A stretch of DNA of 43,557 bases from NCBI GenBank assembly GCA_021740385.1, contig JAIOZY010000044.1, positions 1 to 43,557 of the forward strand. Direction: 5' to 3'. Within the stretch, counting starts at the first letter, position 1. The number at the start of each line of letters is the position of its first letter. The notes under the pieces are model-generated. The model did no database searches. It was not told the DNA's origin and saw nothing but the letters and a program-made list of their open reading frames with translations. Positions 1 through 9,073 of this stretch are shown piece by piece. Source of the DNA: Prolixibacteraceae bacterium (GTDB lineage: Bacteria; Bacteroidota; Bacteroidia; Bacteroidales; Prolixibacteraceae). Both the position numbers and the translations under genes were made by a program.

Positions 1-120
1 TTTTTCAAATCCAATAATGGCTCCCAAGTTTATTCAACCCTGCGTTCAATAATAGATACTGCCATTAAAAATGAACAAAACCCATATCTCGTATTGCAAC
101 AATTAGCCTATATTTGTTGA
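1..120 (+). pseudogene. 3' end of a transposase-like ORF (partial, IS66-like?)
   Basis: The frame is open from the first base to a TGA at 118-120 and gives 39 residues containing SNNGSQVYSTLRSIID and KNEQNPYLVLQQLA. This resembles the extreme C-terminus of IS66-type transposases (NG-x-x-x-x-x-x-S-I-I-x-T-A-x-x-x-x-x-NPY-x-x-L). The 5' part lies outside the window, so the family and whether the gene is intact cannot be told. No inverted repeat is evident before the next gene. It could also be the tail of an unrelated protein. Confidence 0.4.
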
Positions 121-181
121 TGACTGAATAGTTACAAAATTTAAAAAGGCCTCTTTTGATTTGATCGGGCTATTTTATTAT

Positions 182-1558
182 CTACTCTTTTCTTCTCGCC
201 TCAAGGTCTTTCTCAATGCGAAGCATGGTTTTATCATCGAGCTTATAGAAATAGATAAAAAATGCCGATAGCAATGCCCCTATTCCCGGGAAAATGCTGA
301 ACATGTATTTGATCCCGTTAATGGTTTCGGGCATCTGCTCTATGTTTGCTTTGAAACCGTAGAAGGCCAGCAGCCACATGGTAATTGAACCGCCCAGTGT
401 CCAACCCAGTTTTTGGGTCATACTCGAGGCCGAAAACACCAGTCCGGTTGCCCTGCGGCCTGTTTGCCATTCCGAAAAATCGGCCGCATCGGCATACATC
501 GACCAAAGCAGCGGGAAAATAATACCGGCACAAAAACTAACCAGCGCCTGCAATATGTAGATATAAACAACGGCATCCCTGTTGCAGAAATAGAAGAAAA
601 CACTGAGCACGGCAGCGCCAAGCATGGCAAACATAAACGTTTTTCGTTTACCAATGCGTGCCGAAATGGGTTTTGCCATAATCACGCCCAATATATTGAA
701 AGCCTGCCCCAGCCCAAGGTAAAGGGTACTGTACGAGATGGTGAGTTTCGAAAGCGCTACCGCTGTTTCGTCCAGGATGTAGTATTTGAAATAGTAAACG
801 GCCACGCCATCGCGCACTGAGTTAAATATTAGTGTCATAACCCCGGCTCCGAGTAAAATAAACCAGGGAATGTTTTTCATCAGGTTTTTTACATCATCCT
901 TCAGGCTATTTTGCTGTTGTTTCGGAGGCTTTACCCGCTCGCGTGTCCACGAAAAAGTAAACAGAAAGAACAAAACAGCCACGGCACCAATAACAACCAT
1001 GGTTAGCTGGTATGAAGTTTCGATTTTTACTCCGCCATTTTGGAACAACGAAACAAGCGGTTGGTAAAGTGCCAAAACAAGCAGGCTCCCGCCAAAAGCG
1101 AAAGTCATGCGGTAGGACGCCAATGTTGTACGGTCGTTCCCGTTTGCCGTCATTACCCCGAGCAGGCTGGCATAAGGCACGTTAATGGCCGTGTAAGCCA
1201 TCATCATCAGCGTATAAGTAATATACGCATAGATAAGTTTGCCGGTTGTGCTAAAGTCGGGCGTTGTAAACAACAGCACCCCGATTATTGCGAACGGAAA
1301 AGCGATCCAGAGAAGGTAAGGCCTGAATTTGCCCCAGCGGCTTTTTGTACGGTCACCAATAATACCCATTATCGGGTCGTTCGCGGTATCCCAAATGCGG
1401 GTAACCAAAAACATGGTACCGGCTGCTGCAGCCGAAATGCCAAAAACATCGGTATAAAAAATGGCAAGGTAAAAAGTGAAAATTTTCCAGAACATGGATG
1501 AAGCGGCATCGCCAAAGCCATAGCCAATTTTTTCTCTCAGGGAAACTTGTTCGTTCAT
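182..1558 (-). CDS. GPH-family sugar:cation symporter (probable mannobiose importer)
   Basis: A 458-residue integral inner-membrane protein with about twelve hydrophobic segments. The N-terminal part has the GPH (glycoside-pentoside-hexuronide) signature: WDTANDPIMGIIGDRT followed by SRWGKFRPYLLW at about residues 56-84. Family members import di- and oligosaccharides with Na+ or H+. It is the last gene of the minus-strand mannan operon, 56 bp after the epimerase. B. fragilis has a symporter of this family beside its mannanase, mannosylglucose phosphorylase and mannobiose 2-epimerase, so mannobiose is the likely substrate (inference). The start ATG at 1558 fits the family N-terminus (LREKIGYGFGD). 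Confidence 0.9.
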   Translation of the reverse strand: MNEQVSLREKIGYGFGDAASSMFWKIFTFYLAIFYTDVFGISAAAAGTMFLVTRIWDTANDPIMGIIGDRTKSRWGKFRPYLLWIAFPFAIIGVLLFTTPDFSTTGKLIYAYITYTLMMMAYTAINVPYASLLGVMTANGNDRTTLASYRMTFAFGGSLLVLALYQPLVSLFQNGGVKIETSYQLTMVVIGAVAVLFFLFTFSWTRERVKPPKQQQNSLKDDVKNLMKNIPWFILLGAGVMTLIFNSVRDGVAVYYFKYYILDETAVALSKLTISYSTLYLGLGQAFNILGVIMAKPISARIGKRKTFMFAMLGAAVLSVFFYFCNRDAVVYIYILQALVSFCAGIIFPLLWSMYADAADFSEWQTGRRATGLVFSASSMTQKLGWTLGGSITMWLLAFYGFKANIEQMPETINGIKYMFSIFPGIGALLSAFFIYFYKLDDKTMLRIEKDLEARRKE

Positions 1559-1614
1559 ACAATTTTATTTTTACTTTTTATTGTAAATCAAGGCATAATC
1601 TGCAATATGTTCCA

Positions 1615-2805
1615 CTACTTTTTTAAACGGCTACAAACTTCAATTAAAGCCCTTGTATTGTGATAGGGGCATTTCCAGAAGCCAACCTTTTCATCCGAAC
1701 TATACGGCAAGCCTTCCGAATCGACACGCCAGCGCCACTCGCCCAGGTCGTGGTCGATAATTTTCAGGTCGATAAAATCCCAAACACGTTCGGCCTCGTC
1801 AAGGTATTTATCGCTTCCGGTCAGTTGCCAGGCATTCACGTAACCCACCATAGCCTCAGCCTGTGGCCACCAGTGTTTGTCGGTATCAAGGTGCTCCCCT
1901 TCACGTTCGTTAAAAATTGAGCCATCTTTATCGGCGCCTTCTTTCATGGTCACATCCGCCATGCTAACGGCCATTTCATTTACTTCATCAATCAATGCCT
2001 CGTCACCAATAACATCAGCAGCTTCAGCCATTAACCACGATCCTTCAATATCGTGTCCGTAAGAAACTGTTTCAGAACGTACCGCCCAGTCCATTTCGAA
2101 AAACAATTGGTAATGCGCGGTGTTTTTGTCGATTATTTTATCAAGGAAAATCCGGATCATGTTGCGGATGCTTTCTTCCAGTATCGGGTTTTTCCAGCAC
2201 CGGTAAAGGTTTGTGTAGGGTTCGAGGATATGCAGGTGGGTGTTCATCGATTTTGGGAAGTTGGCATCTTTCTCGCTCAGGCGCATATCTTCAAGAGGCT
2301 TCCAGTTTTTACTCAAAGCCTCAATATACCCGCCGTTTTCTCTATCCAGAAAGTGTTTTTCAATTGTCCAGAACAGTTCCTGGGTAAGGTGCAGGCTTTT
2401 ATCGTTTCCGCTTGCCCGGTAATATTCTGACAAACCATATATGGCAAAACCCTGTGCATAGGCCTGCTTCCGGGTATTAACCGGGTTCCCCTTACAGTCG
2501 AGTTCCCAGAAAACACCGCCGTTCTTCTTATCAATAAAATGATTGATAAAATAGCCAAAAACACTGTCGGCTGCTTCCAGGTACTTTTTATTCCCGGTGT
2601 AATTATATGCTGCTGAGAATGTCCACAAAATACGGCCGTTTAAAATGGCCCCTTTGCCTGCATTGTTAACTTTAACACCCGATGAAAGAATGCTTCCGAT
2701 AAAACCTCCGTTCTCTCTATCGGTTGCCTGTTCAATCCAGAATTTTAAAATATTGTCAAGTTCAGCCTCCTGTACTTCGATCAGTTCCGATATCGCCCGC
2801 TTCAT
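1615..2805 (-). CDS. Mannobiose/cellobiose 2-epimerase (AGE family)
   Basis: A cytoplasmic (alpha/alpha)6-barrel epimerase that converts the reducing-end mannose of beta-1,4-mannobiose to glucose, giving mannosyl-glucose for the neighbouring phosphorylase. Family histidines are visible: NTHLH near residue 190, GHDIEGSW (H251), HWWPQAE (H311) and PYHNTRA (H382). The 131-residue spacing between H251 and H382 matches what I recall for characterised cellobiose 2-epimerases. I chose the ATG at 2805 (396 aa) because it follows the GH130 stop codon by one base. The upstream in-frame ATG at 2853 would add 16 atypical residues inside GH130. No Shine-Dalgarno is evident, as is common in Bacteroidota. 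The mannan context favours mannobiose over cellobiose. Confidence 0.93.
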   Translation of the reverse strand: MKRAISELIEVQEAELDNILKFWIEQATDRENGGFIGSILSSGVKVNNAGKGAILNGRILWTFSAAYNYTGNKKYLEAADSVFGYFINHFIDKKNGGVFWELDCKGNPVNTRKQAYAQGFAIYGLSEYYRASGNDKSLHLTQELFWTIEKHFLDRENGGYIEALSKNWKPLEDMRLSEKDANFPKSMNTHLHILEPYTNLYRCWKNPILEESIRNMIRIFLDKIIDKNTAHYQLFFEMDWAVRSETVSYGHDIEGSWLMAEAADVIGDEALIDEVNEMAVSMADVTMKEGADKDGSIFNEREGEHLDTDKHWWPQAEAMVGYVNAWQLTGSDKYLDEAERVWDFIDLKIIDHDLGEWRWRVDSEGLPYSSDEKVGFWKCPYHNTRALIEVCSRLKK

Positions 2806-2806
2806 T

Positions 2807-3982
2807 TTAAACAAACTTTTTATTGTTGTCGATGAGGCTGTTAATTGTCTCAACCGATAAATGTGAATGCAATTTGTCTTCGGGGCTGTTCAGGCAGTAA
2901 TCGAGCAGTTGATCGATGCTTGATTTTGCCACATGCATCCGGGTGTCGGACGATGCAAAATAAATAAAAACCGTACCGTCGTCGTCGGCAATCCAGCCGT
3001 TTGCAAATACCACGTTCGATACATCGCCAACCCGTTCTTTGCCCAGTGGCGAAATAAAATGCCCGGCCGGTTTGTGGGTCATTTTCGACGGATCGTCGGG
3101 ATCGGCCAGGAAAACATACAACACATAACGCAATCCGGCAGCGGTATTTCGCACACCATGTGCCAGGTGCAACCATCCCTTGTCGGTTTTTATGGGGTGA
3201 GGGCCAAGCCCGTTTTTAACTTCATATACCGTATGATAGGTTTTCGGATCGATAATCTTTTCCACGGGAACTTCTGCATTTTCGATGGTTTCCGACAAGC
3301 CAAAACCAATGCCACCACCTTTGCCGGTATCGATAAAACCATCCTGTGGGCGTGTAAAAAAGGCATACTTCCCATTGATGAATTTTTCGAACAAAACAAC
3401 ATTGCGTTGTTGTCCGCCGTGAGAAATTAAATCGGGGAGCCGTTCCCAGTTTACCAAATCTTTGGTACGCGCAATGCCGGCAGCAGCATTTGCCGATGAT
3501 GTATCACCCTCGGGCGCATTCGGGTCTTTCCGTTCGGCACAGAAAACGCCGTAAATCCATCCGTCCTCGTGTGATGTAAGCCGCATATCATACACGTTGG
3601 TGTCCCAATCACCGGTTTGCGGCAATGTGATTGGCCGGTCCCAAAATCGAAAATTATCAACCCCGTTTGGGCTTTCGGCAATGGCAAAAAACGATTTGCG
3701 GTCGTTTCCTTCAACACGTGCCACCAACAGGTATTTCCCGTTCCATTTAATTGCCCCTGCATTGAATGCAGCATTAAACCCAATACGTTCCATAAAACGC
3801 GGATTGGTTTCGGGATTGAAGTCGTAACGCCATTGCAGCGGAATATGCTCGCGGGTCAACACAGGTCGTTTGTACCTGCTGTAGATGCCGTTCGTACTGA
3901 ATAATTCTTTGTTTTTTTTCGAGAGCAGTTTTTCATGGGCTTTTACAATTGCCCTCTTTCGTTGTTCAAACAATTGGCTCAT
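2807..3982 (-). CDS. GH130 4-O-beta-D-mannosyl-D-glucose phosphorylase
   Basis: A cytoplasmic phosphorylase that converts mannosyl-beta-1,4-glucose and phosphate to alpha-mannose-1-phosphate and glucose. The 391-residue protein closely follows the B. fragilis enzyme as I recall it: [45 protein letters not shown] with the presumed catalytic Asp132, [25 protein letters not shown] and [21 protein letters not shown]. This is the GH130_1 (mannosylglucose) rather than GH130_2 pattern. It starts 2 bp after the GH26 stop codon and ends 1 bp before the epimerase ATG, so the operon is tightly packed. Confidence 0.95.
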   Translation of the reverse strand: MSQLFEQRKRAIVKAHEKLLSKKNKELFSTNGIYSRYKRPVLTREHIPLQWRYDFNPETNPRFMERIGFNAAFNAGAIKWNGKYLLVARVEGNDRKSFFAIAESPNGVDNFRFWDRPITLPQTGDWDTNVYDMRLTSHEDGWIYGVFCAERKDPNAPEGDTSSANAAAGIARTKDLVNWERLPDLISHGGQQRNVVLFEKFINGKYAFFTRPQDGFIDTGKGGGIGFGLSETIENAEVPVEKIIDPKTYHTVYEVKNGLGPHPIKTDKGWLHLAHGVRNTAAGLRYVLYVFLADPDDPSKMTHKPAGHFISPLGKERVGDVSNVVFANGWIADDDGTVFIYFASSDTRMHVAKSSIDQLLDYCLNSPEDKLHSHLSVETINSLIDNNKKFV

Positions 3983-3984
3983 AG

Positions 3985-5154
3985 TTATTTTTTCAGCTTT
4001 TGATATTCGTCGAGCAAAAGTATCATTTTATCATCACAAAACAATTTGAAATCTTCCTGTTCGGCATGGTTTGCAGGCGGCACATAAAAGTGGTCCAAAT
4101 CGCGGTTGCGCCACACCATTACCCAGGCAATATTGCGGGTTTTTTCGTTGGCTTTCAGCACCTGGAGCAAATTCGAGGTATACCAGTTTTTAATGGCGAT
4201 CCTGTCGGAACCGGTTTCGGTAAAAGCCGCAATTTTGTTTTTCTTTTTGGCAAGGTCAGAAACGATTCCAAGCTTAATAACAATAAGGTCGAGACGTCCC
4301 CTGCGGAAGTCGCCGTAATCGTCGAGCCCGAGTATATCGACATAATCGTCGCCCGGGTACCGTTCAAGATATGTTTCTTCCGAATCAAAACCGTTATCGG
4401 GAGAAAATGCGGTTAAAAAATGGGTGATGTTCTTCTGGTTTTTCAGATAATCGATTGTAAAACGAAACAAATCGATAAATTGCTGGTCGGTGCACTTTGA
4501 ACGCCCCCACCAGAACCAGTTACCGTACATTTCGTGCCAGGGCCTGAAAATAAATGGTATGGGGTTACCGTTTTCATCTTTCAGTTCGAGAAAAAAAGCG
4601 GCCAACAAATCAAGTTTTTCGATGAACAGCGCGTGGTTTTCACCTCCCGGAAGTATCGACTGCATGTCGATATCGGTCAGGTTCCACGAGTCGAAATTCG
4701 TAACGGGGTAACGGGCATGCCAGCTTACAGTGCTTATTCCCCCCATGGCATGGGCCGTTTTAATGTAGCCTGCAATTGAATCGAACGGGACTCCGTCAAG
4801 GTTTTCGGCATCGCCCAGGTTTCCCAATTCCCAGCCAAACAGTGCGGGATAATCGCCGGCTGACGATTTTACATCGGAATTTCCCCTCACGGCCTTCCAT
4901 CCAACTCCGTAGGCAAGGTCGTCCTGATGCCCGAATAATATGTAATCTTTTGAAACTTCATTAAGCGAATTCCTGAGTTTCTCAAGTTCATTGTCAACAT
5001 TATTGTTAGCGGTTGACGAACAACCTGCAACAACAGTTAAAAAAGAAACACCGGTTATTGCCCCCGCAAAAAACAGCCGTTTAGAAACATCTTGTATTCG
5101 ACCTACTGTTCTTTTTACTTTTTCAACTTTTTTTGTAAAGCACATTTGCACCAT
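3985..5154 (-). CDS. GH26 beta-mannanase, outer-membrane lipoprotein
   Basis: First gene of the minus-strand operon. Residues ~29-45 form a hydrophobic segment ending in a lipobox (LTVVAGC, Cys45), so it is probably a lipoprotein. The GH26 catalytic domain fills the rest: [27 protein letters not shown] (acid/base E208), GLDDYGD and AAFTETGSD (nucleophile E313). The N-region before the hydrophobic segment is long and basic; a second ATG at 5145 is an alternative start. The operon equivalent in B. fragilis releases mannobiose, so a mannobiose-producing enzyme is likely here (inference). It diverges from the CBM35-GH26 gene across a ~290-bp control region. Confidence 0.93.
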   Translation of the reverse strand: MVQMCFTKKVEKVKRTVGRIQDVSKRLFFAGAITGVSFLTVVAGCSSTANNNVDNELEKLRNSLNEVSKDYILFGHQDDLAYGVGWKAVRGNSDVKSSAGDYPALFGWELGNLGDAENLDGVPFDSIAGYIKTAHAMGGISTVSWHARYPVTNFDSWNLTDIDMQSILPGGENHALFIEKLDLLAAFFLELKDENGNPIPFIFRPWHEMYGNWFWWGRSKCTDQQFIDLFRFTIDYLKNQKNITHFLTAFSPDNGFDSEETYLERYPGDDYVDILGLDDYGDFRRGRLDLIVIKLGIVSDLAKKKNKIAAFTETGSDRIAIKNWYTSNLLQVLKANEKTRNIAWVMVWRNRDLDHFYVPPANHAEQEDFKLFCDDKMILLLDEYQKLKK

Positions 5155-5257
5155 ATTTATTTTCCATTAGGCAATGCAATTTTAAAATGAATAATGGCAA
5201 TAAACGAGACTTATTTTTCAAATAGGGGGGAGAAAAATATACTTAACCCCATTATTT

Positions 5258-5277
5258 GGTAATTTTTTCTGATTACC
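5258..5277. promoter_or_regulatory. Inverted repeat GGTAAT-N8-ATTACC in the divergent mannan control region
   Basis: Perfect 6-bp arms separated by 8 bp lie between the two divergent mannan operons, a plausible position for an operator, perhaps of the HTCS AraC domain. No second copy was found upstream of the other operon genes, so this is a weak candidate. No convincing -33/-7 promoter was seen for the minus-strand operon. Confidence 0.25.
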
Positions 5278-5386
5278 GGAAATTTTCAACCCTGTTGTTT
5301 GCGATGAATTCCCCACCTCAAAAAATCCATTTCACATTAACATTGTAAAATGAATGGTTTAAACATCACTCTATAATTATGCTGAT

Positions 5387-5431
5387 GGGGATTGTTTTCT
5401 TTACCTATAAACAATCCCCTTTTATTTTTTT
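5387..5431 (+). terminator. Terminator-like hairpin in the leader of the plus-strand mannan operon
   Basis: A perfect 11-bp stem (GGGGATTGTTT at 5387-5397 with AAACAATCCCC at 5409-5419) and an 11-nt loop are followed by a T-rich run (5420-5431). This has the form of an intrinsic terminator, but it lies only 26 bp upstream of the GH26 start at 5445 with no plus-strand gene before it. It could be an attenuator or could insulate the downstream promoter. Confidence 0.6.
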
Positions 5432-5438
5432 ACCTTTG
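5431..5438 (+). promoter_or_regulatory. Possible -7 element TACCTTTG before the CBM35-GH26 gene
   Basis: An exact match to the Bacteroidota -7 consensus TAnnTTTG lies just after the terminator-like hairpin and 7 bp before the ATG. If used, transcription would begin at or next to the start codon, giving a nearly leaderless mRNA. No good -33 TTTG is seen at the expected distance. Confidence 0.4.
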
Positions 5439-5444
5439 GTTACT

Positions 5445-7160
5445 ATGAAACAGATTCTTGCATTTATTTTTTCTATCATACTGCTGTTTGGCCCTAATTG
5501 CGTTATTTCACAAGGGCTGGTTTTTGAAGCCGAAGACGGAGTTTTTGAAGGTGTAAACAAAGCAACATCGCATAAAGGGTATTCGGGCAGCGGTTATGTT
5601 ACCGGTTTTGATGAAGATAACGACAAAGTAACGGTTACTTTCAACTGGGAAACTGCCGGAAAATACCAGCTTTACATTGGATATGCTGCCCCCGGTGGCC
5701 CCAAAAAAAATTACCTATACATTAACGATGACCTTGTCTCGGAAGTACAGTTCTATGAAAACGATAATTTCACTGAAGTAAATGTTGGAAGAATCGTTTT
5801 AGATGAAGGGGAAAACAGCATATCTATAGTGAAAAGCTGGGGCTGGTTTCAACTTGATTACTTCAGGATAACAGAACCGGAACAATCGGTCGAATGGAAC
5901 ATAAGGAAACAGCCGGTGAACCCAAATGCATCGGATGAGGCCATTGAATTGTATGATTTCCTGTTGTTCCACTTTGGCAAAACAACCCTTGCAGGCCAGT
6001 TTCAGCAGGAAGGAGGTTCATATACCGACGAAGACAGCGATATCAATTATGTTTATTCAATAACAGGAAAATATCCCGCCCTTTACGGCAACGACCTTAT
6101 CGACTATTCGCCCAGTCGTATTGAACATGGCACAAAATCGCAGGCCATCGACGACATCATTAAATGGCACCAAAATACCGGTGGTATGGTCACATTAACA
6201 TGGCACTGGAACGCACCCACCGATTTGCCCGACACGGAAGAACAACCCTGGTGGAGCGGTTTTTATACACGGGCAACCAATTTCGACATTGCATGGGTAC
6301 TAAACAACCCCGAATCGGAACGATATGAGCTATTAATCAGGGACATTGATGCCATCGCCGTGCAGTTAAAAAGGTTACAGGAAGAAAAAATCCCGGTGCT
6401 TTGGAGGCCACTGCACGAGGCCGAAGGCGCCTGGTTTTGGTGGGGTGCTAAAGGCCCCGAAGCCTGTGTTCAACTGTGGCAACTGCTTTACGAACGGCTT
6501 ACAAACCACCACCAAATTAACAACCTGCTATGGGTTTGGACAACCACCGACAGCAACGAGGCACTTAACTGGTACCCCGGCGACGACTATGTTGATATAC
6601 TGGGTATTGACGTTTACCTCCCCGACTGGGAATACGGTGTATCTCCCATCATGTTCGAAAACCTGCGGAATATGTTCGAGGGCAAACGGATGCTAACCAT
6701 GTCGGAAAACGGCACCATACCATCACCCGATAAAATGGTAAAATACGGCACGCAATGGCTTTACAACTGCACCTGGACGGGCGATTTTATTACCGATCCC
6801 GATGTAAATTCCGTCGGGCACAAAATATCTTTTTTCAACCACAGTGCCGTAACCACGCTCGACGAACTACCCGAAGCATGGAAAAAGTACAACGGAATCA
6901 GCCTCAAAAAAAAAAGGAACCGGGTTCAGATAAGCCCAAACCCGGCAAGTGATAATATCAAAATACGCTTCCCATACAATGCTTTACCTGAAAAAATTTC
7001 CCTTATTAATGCCAAAGGACAAACCATGCGCACTGTTTATCCGGCAAATACTGTAAATGAATTACAAATTCCGCTTGAAGATTTTCAACCCGGTTTGTAC
7101 ATGATCATAATTCAATCGAACCAAGGCATTGAATCACATAAAATAATAATCAATAAATAG
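5445..7160 (+). CDS. CBM35-GH26 beta-mannanase with T9SS sorting domain
   Basis: A secreted endo-mannanase of 571 residues. A signal peptide (MKQILAFIFSIILLFG...) is followed by a CBM35-like beta-sandwich (~27-145; FEAEDG, YSGSGYVTGF, WFQLDYFRI). The GH26 domain follows (~160-480), with WRPLHEAEGAWFWWGAKG (acid/base E325), [11 protein letters not shown] and TMSENGT (nucleophile E421). A T9SS type-A sorting domain ends the protein (~500-571; ISPNPASDNI ... GLYMIIIQS ... IIINK). I chose the ATG at 5445 because the upstream ATG at 5379 would place the leader hairpin inside the gene and put residues before the signal peptide. It heads a four-gene operon ending with the HTCS, 22 bp before the next gene. 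The domains suggest cell-surface binding to insoluble mannan. Confidence 0.92.
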   Translation: MKQILAFIFSIILLFGPNCVISQGLVFEAEDGVFEGVNKATSHKGYSGSGYVTGFDEDNDKVTVTFNWETAGKYQLYIGYAAPGGPKKNYLYINDDLVSEVQFYENDNFTEVNVGRIVLDEGENSISIVKSWGWFQLDYFRITEPEQSVEWNIRKQPVNPNASDEAIELYDFLLFHFGKTTLAGQFQQEGGSYTDEDSDINYVYSITGKYPALYGNDLIDYSPSRIEHGTKSQAIDDIIKWHQNTGGMVTLTWHWNAPTDLPDTEEQPWWSGFYTRATNFDIAWVLNNPESERYELLIRDIDAIAVQLKRLQEEKIPVLWRPLHEAEGAWFWWGAKGPEACVQLWQLLYERLTNHHQINNLLWVWTTTDSNEALNWYPGDDYVDILGIDVYLPDWEYGVSPIMFENLRNMFEGKRMLTMSENGTIPSPDKMVKYGTQWLYNCTWTGDFITDPDVNSVGHKISFFNHSAVTTLDELPEAWKKYNGISLKKKRNRVQISPNPASDNIKIRFPYNALPEKISLINAKGQTMRTVYPANTVNELQIPLEDFQPGLYMIIIQSNQGIESHKIIINK

Positions 7161-7182
7161 GAACACTCTTCAGAAAACTACT

Positions 7183-9036
7183 ATGTATAAATTTCCAACC
7201 CTATTATTCGTACTGTCAGGCCTTATTTTTACATCGTGCTCACAAGCACCCGAAAAAAAAGGTTTCGAAAATTTCATTACCGTTAAGGGAAATAAACTAA
7301 TGGATGGAGAAAAGGAATTCCGGTTTGTTTCGTACAATGTGCCCACATTGAATTTTAACGAAGACGAATTTGCATTCGACCGCCTGCACCCATACAGCCT
7401 GCCCGATGAATTTGAACTGAGGGATGTGTTTGAAACCATTTCACAAATGGGAGGCAAAGTGGTTAGAATGTACACCCTGCCGGTTAAATTTGGTTTCGAA
7501 CCCGACGATGCCCCGGCCTACATTACCGGCCCCGGACAGTTTTCGGAAGAAGCTTTTAAGACAATGGATATGGCCCTTGCAATAGCCAACGAATACAACA
7601 TACGCGTAATTTTTCCCTTGCTCAACAACTGGCAGTGGATGGGCGGCCGCCCCCAGTATGCCGCTTTCAGGGGAAAAACCATCAACGATTTTTGGACCGA
7701 TCGCCAGTTGATTGACGATTTTAAAGCGACCATCAATTTTACCCTGAACAGGGTTAACACCATAACGGGCATACCCTACAAAGAAGACAAAGCCATACTT
7801 TGCTGGGAAACCGGCAATGAACTCACCAGCCCCATTGAATGGACAGTTGAGATTTGTCGCTACCTGAAAGAACTTGATCCGAACCATCTGGTTATGGACG
7901 GTTACCATGCTATCGATTCCCACCCAATTCGCGAAGCATCGATTGTTGAGCCATCAATCGACATTATACATTCGCACCATTACGAAGTTAACCCGGCTGA
8001 ATTTATTAAAAATGTCGATCGCAACATCGCGATCATGAACAAGCGAAAACCTTACATTATTGGCGAATTCGGCTTTGTCAGCACGCCAGCTATTGAACAA
8101 TACATCAACAAAATAATCGATACAGAAATATGTGGCATGTTAATTTGGGGCTTGCGTGGTCACCGCTCCGAAGGCGGTTTTTACTGGCATTCGGAACCAC
8201 TGGGCTATGGCAGATATAAAAGCTATCACTGGCCGGGTTTCGATTCGGGCGAAGCATACGACGAACGAAACCTGATGCGGCTTTTACGGGAAAAAGCTTA
8301 CGAAATTAACGGTGAAAAAGCCCCTGCCCTGCCCGCTCCAAAAAAACCCGAATTGTTGCCTTTCGATCATGTTTGGGATATTAGCTGGCGCGGATCGGCA
8401 GGTGCGTCACATTACGATTTGTTCAGGGCAAAATCGGAAGCAGGTCCGTGGAAAATCATCGGCTATAACATTGACGACGCCTCGTCGCAGTATTTCCCGC
8501 TTTTTAACGATGCAACGGCTCAAACCGGCGAAACCTATTATTACCGCATTGTAGCCAAAAGCAGCGTTGGAAAATCGGAACCATCAAACATTATTGGCCC
8601 GATTAGCGTGAATAACATGGCGTTGGTTGATAATATGAATAATTTCAGCAAACTCTATTTTTGCTCCGAAGGAATTACACTCGAAACCAACGACGATCGC
8701 AAGTTTAAAGAAGACATGTTCAGGCTGAAAGGCAACAAGGGCAATGAAATAACCTACCTGGCAAACGGGGCAATTTCCGGATTCAAGCTCTATTCTTACG
8801 CCCAAACCGATACGTCGAACCTCGCTTTCGGCGTATCGGAAGACAATGTGAACTTTGTTGATGTAGTTGCCAAACGGGAAAGTTACAACAACGGCAAAGG
8901 CGATTACGGGTACTGGGTACCCATTTTTTGGAAATTCAGCAGCGATGGAAATTACAAATACCTTAAAATAAAATTCGAAGCAGAAAGCCAGCTAAGCAGG
9001 CTGGAACTTTATTATAAACCCCTGAATAACAAATGA
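7183..9036 (+). CDS. GH5-like glycosidase lipoprotein with C-terminal FN3-like and beta-sandwich domains
   Basis: A lipoprotein (lipobox IFTSC, Cys near residue 20) of 617 residues. The (beta/alpha)8 GH5-type domain covers ~30-385, with WETGNEL (acid/base E213) and YIIGEFGFV (nucleophile E295), both at the expected strand ends. A fibronectin-III-like segment follows (~390-470; WDISWRGSAGASHYDLFRA ... YYYRIVAKSSVGKSEPSN), then a C-terminal F5/8-type-like sandwich (~480-617). It differs from the neighbouring GH5_7 enzyme (WETGNE instead of WELGNEP) and may belong to another subfamily with exo-mannosidase/mannanase activity; the mannan role is from context. Part of the plus-strand operon, 37 bp before the next gene. 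Confidence 0.82.
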   Translation: MYKFPTLLFVLSGLIFTSCSQAPEKKGFENFITVKGNKLMDGEKEFRFVSYNVPTLNFNEDEFAFDRLHPYSLPDEFELRDVFETISQMGGKVVRMYTLPVKFGFEPDDAPAYITGPGQFSEEAFKTMDMALAIANEYNIRVIFPLLNNWQWMGGRPQYAAFRGKTINDFWTDRQLIDDFKATINFTLNRVNTITGIPYKEDKAILCWETGNELTSPIEWTVEICRYLKELDPNHLVMDGYHAIDSHPIREASIVEPSIDIIHSHHYEVNPAEFIKNVDRNIAIMNKRKPYIIGEFGFVSTPAIEQYINKIIDTEICGMLIWGLRGHRSEGGFYWHSEPLGYGRYKSYHWPGFDSGEAYDERNLMRLLREKAYEINGEKAPALPAPKKPELLPFDHVWDISWRGSAGASHYDLFRAKSEAGPWKIIGYNIDDASSQYFPLFNDATAQTGETYYYRIVAKSSVGKSEPSNIIGPISVNNMALVDNMNNFSKLYFCSEGITLETNDDRKFKEDMFRLKGNKGNEITYLANGAISGFKLYSYAQTDTSNLAFGVSEDNVNFVDVVAKRESYNNGKGDYGYWVPIFWKFSSDGNYKYLKIKFEAESQLSRLELYYKPLNNK

Positions 9037-9073
9037 ATTTTGGATTAAACACAAAAGATTAAAAAATATTTGG

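Noticed and set aside
5379-5444. Upstream ATG for the CBM35-GH26 gene
   Set aside because: It would code through the leader hairpin and place 22 residues before a perfect signal peptide starting at 5445.
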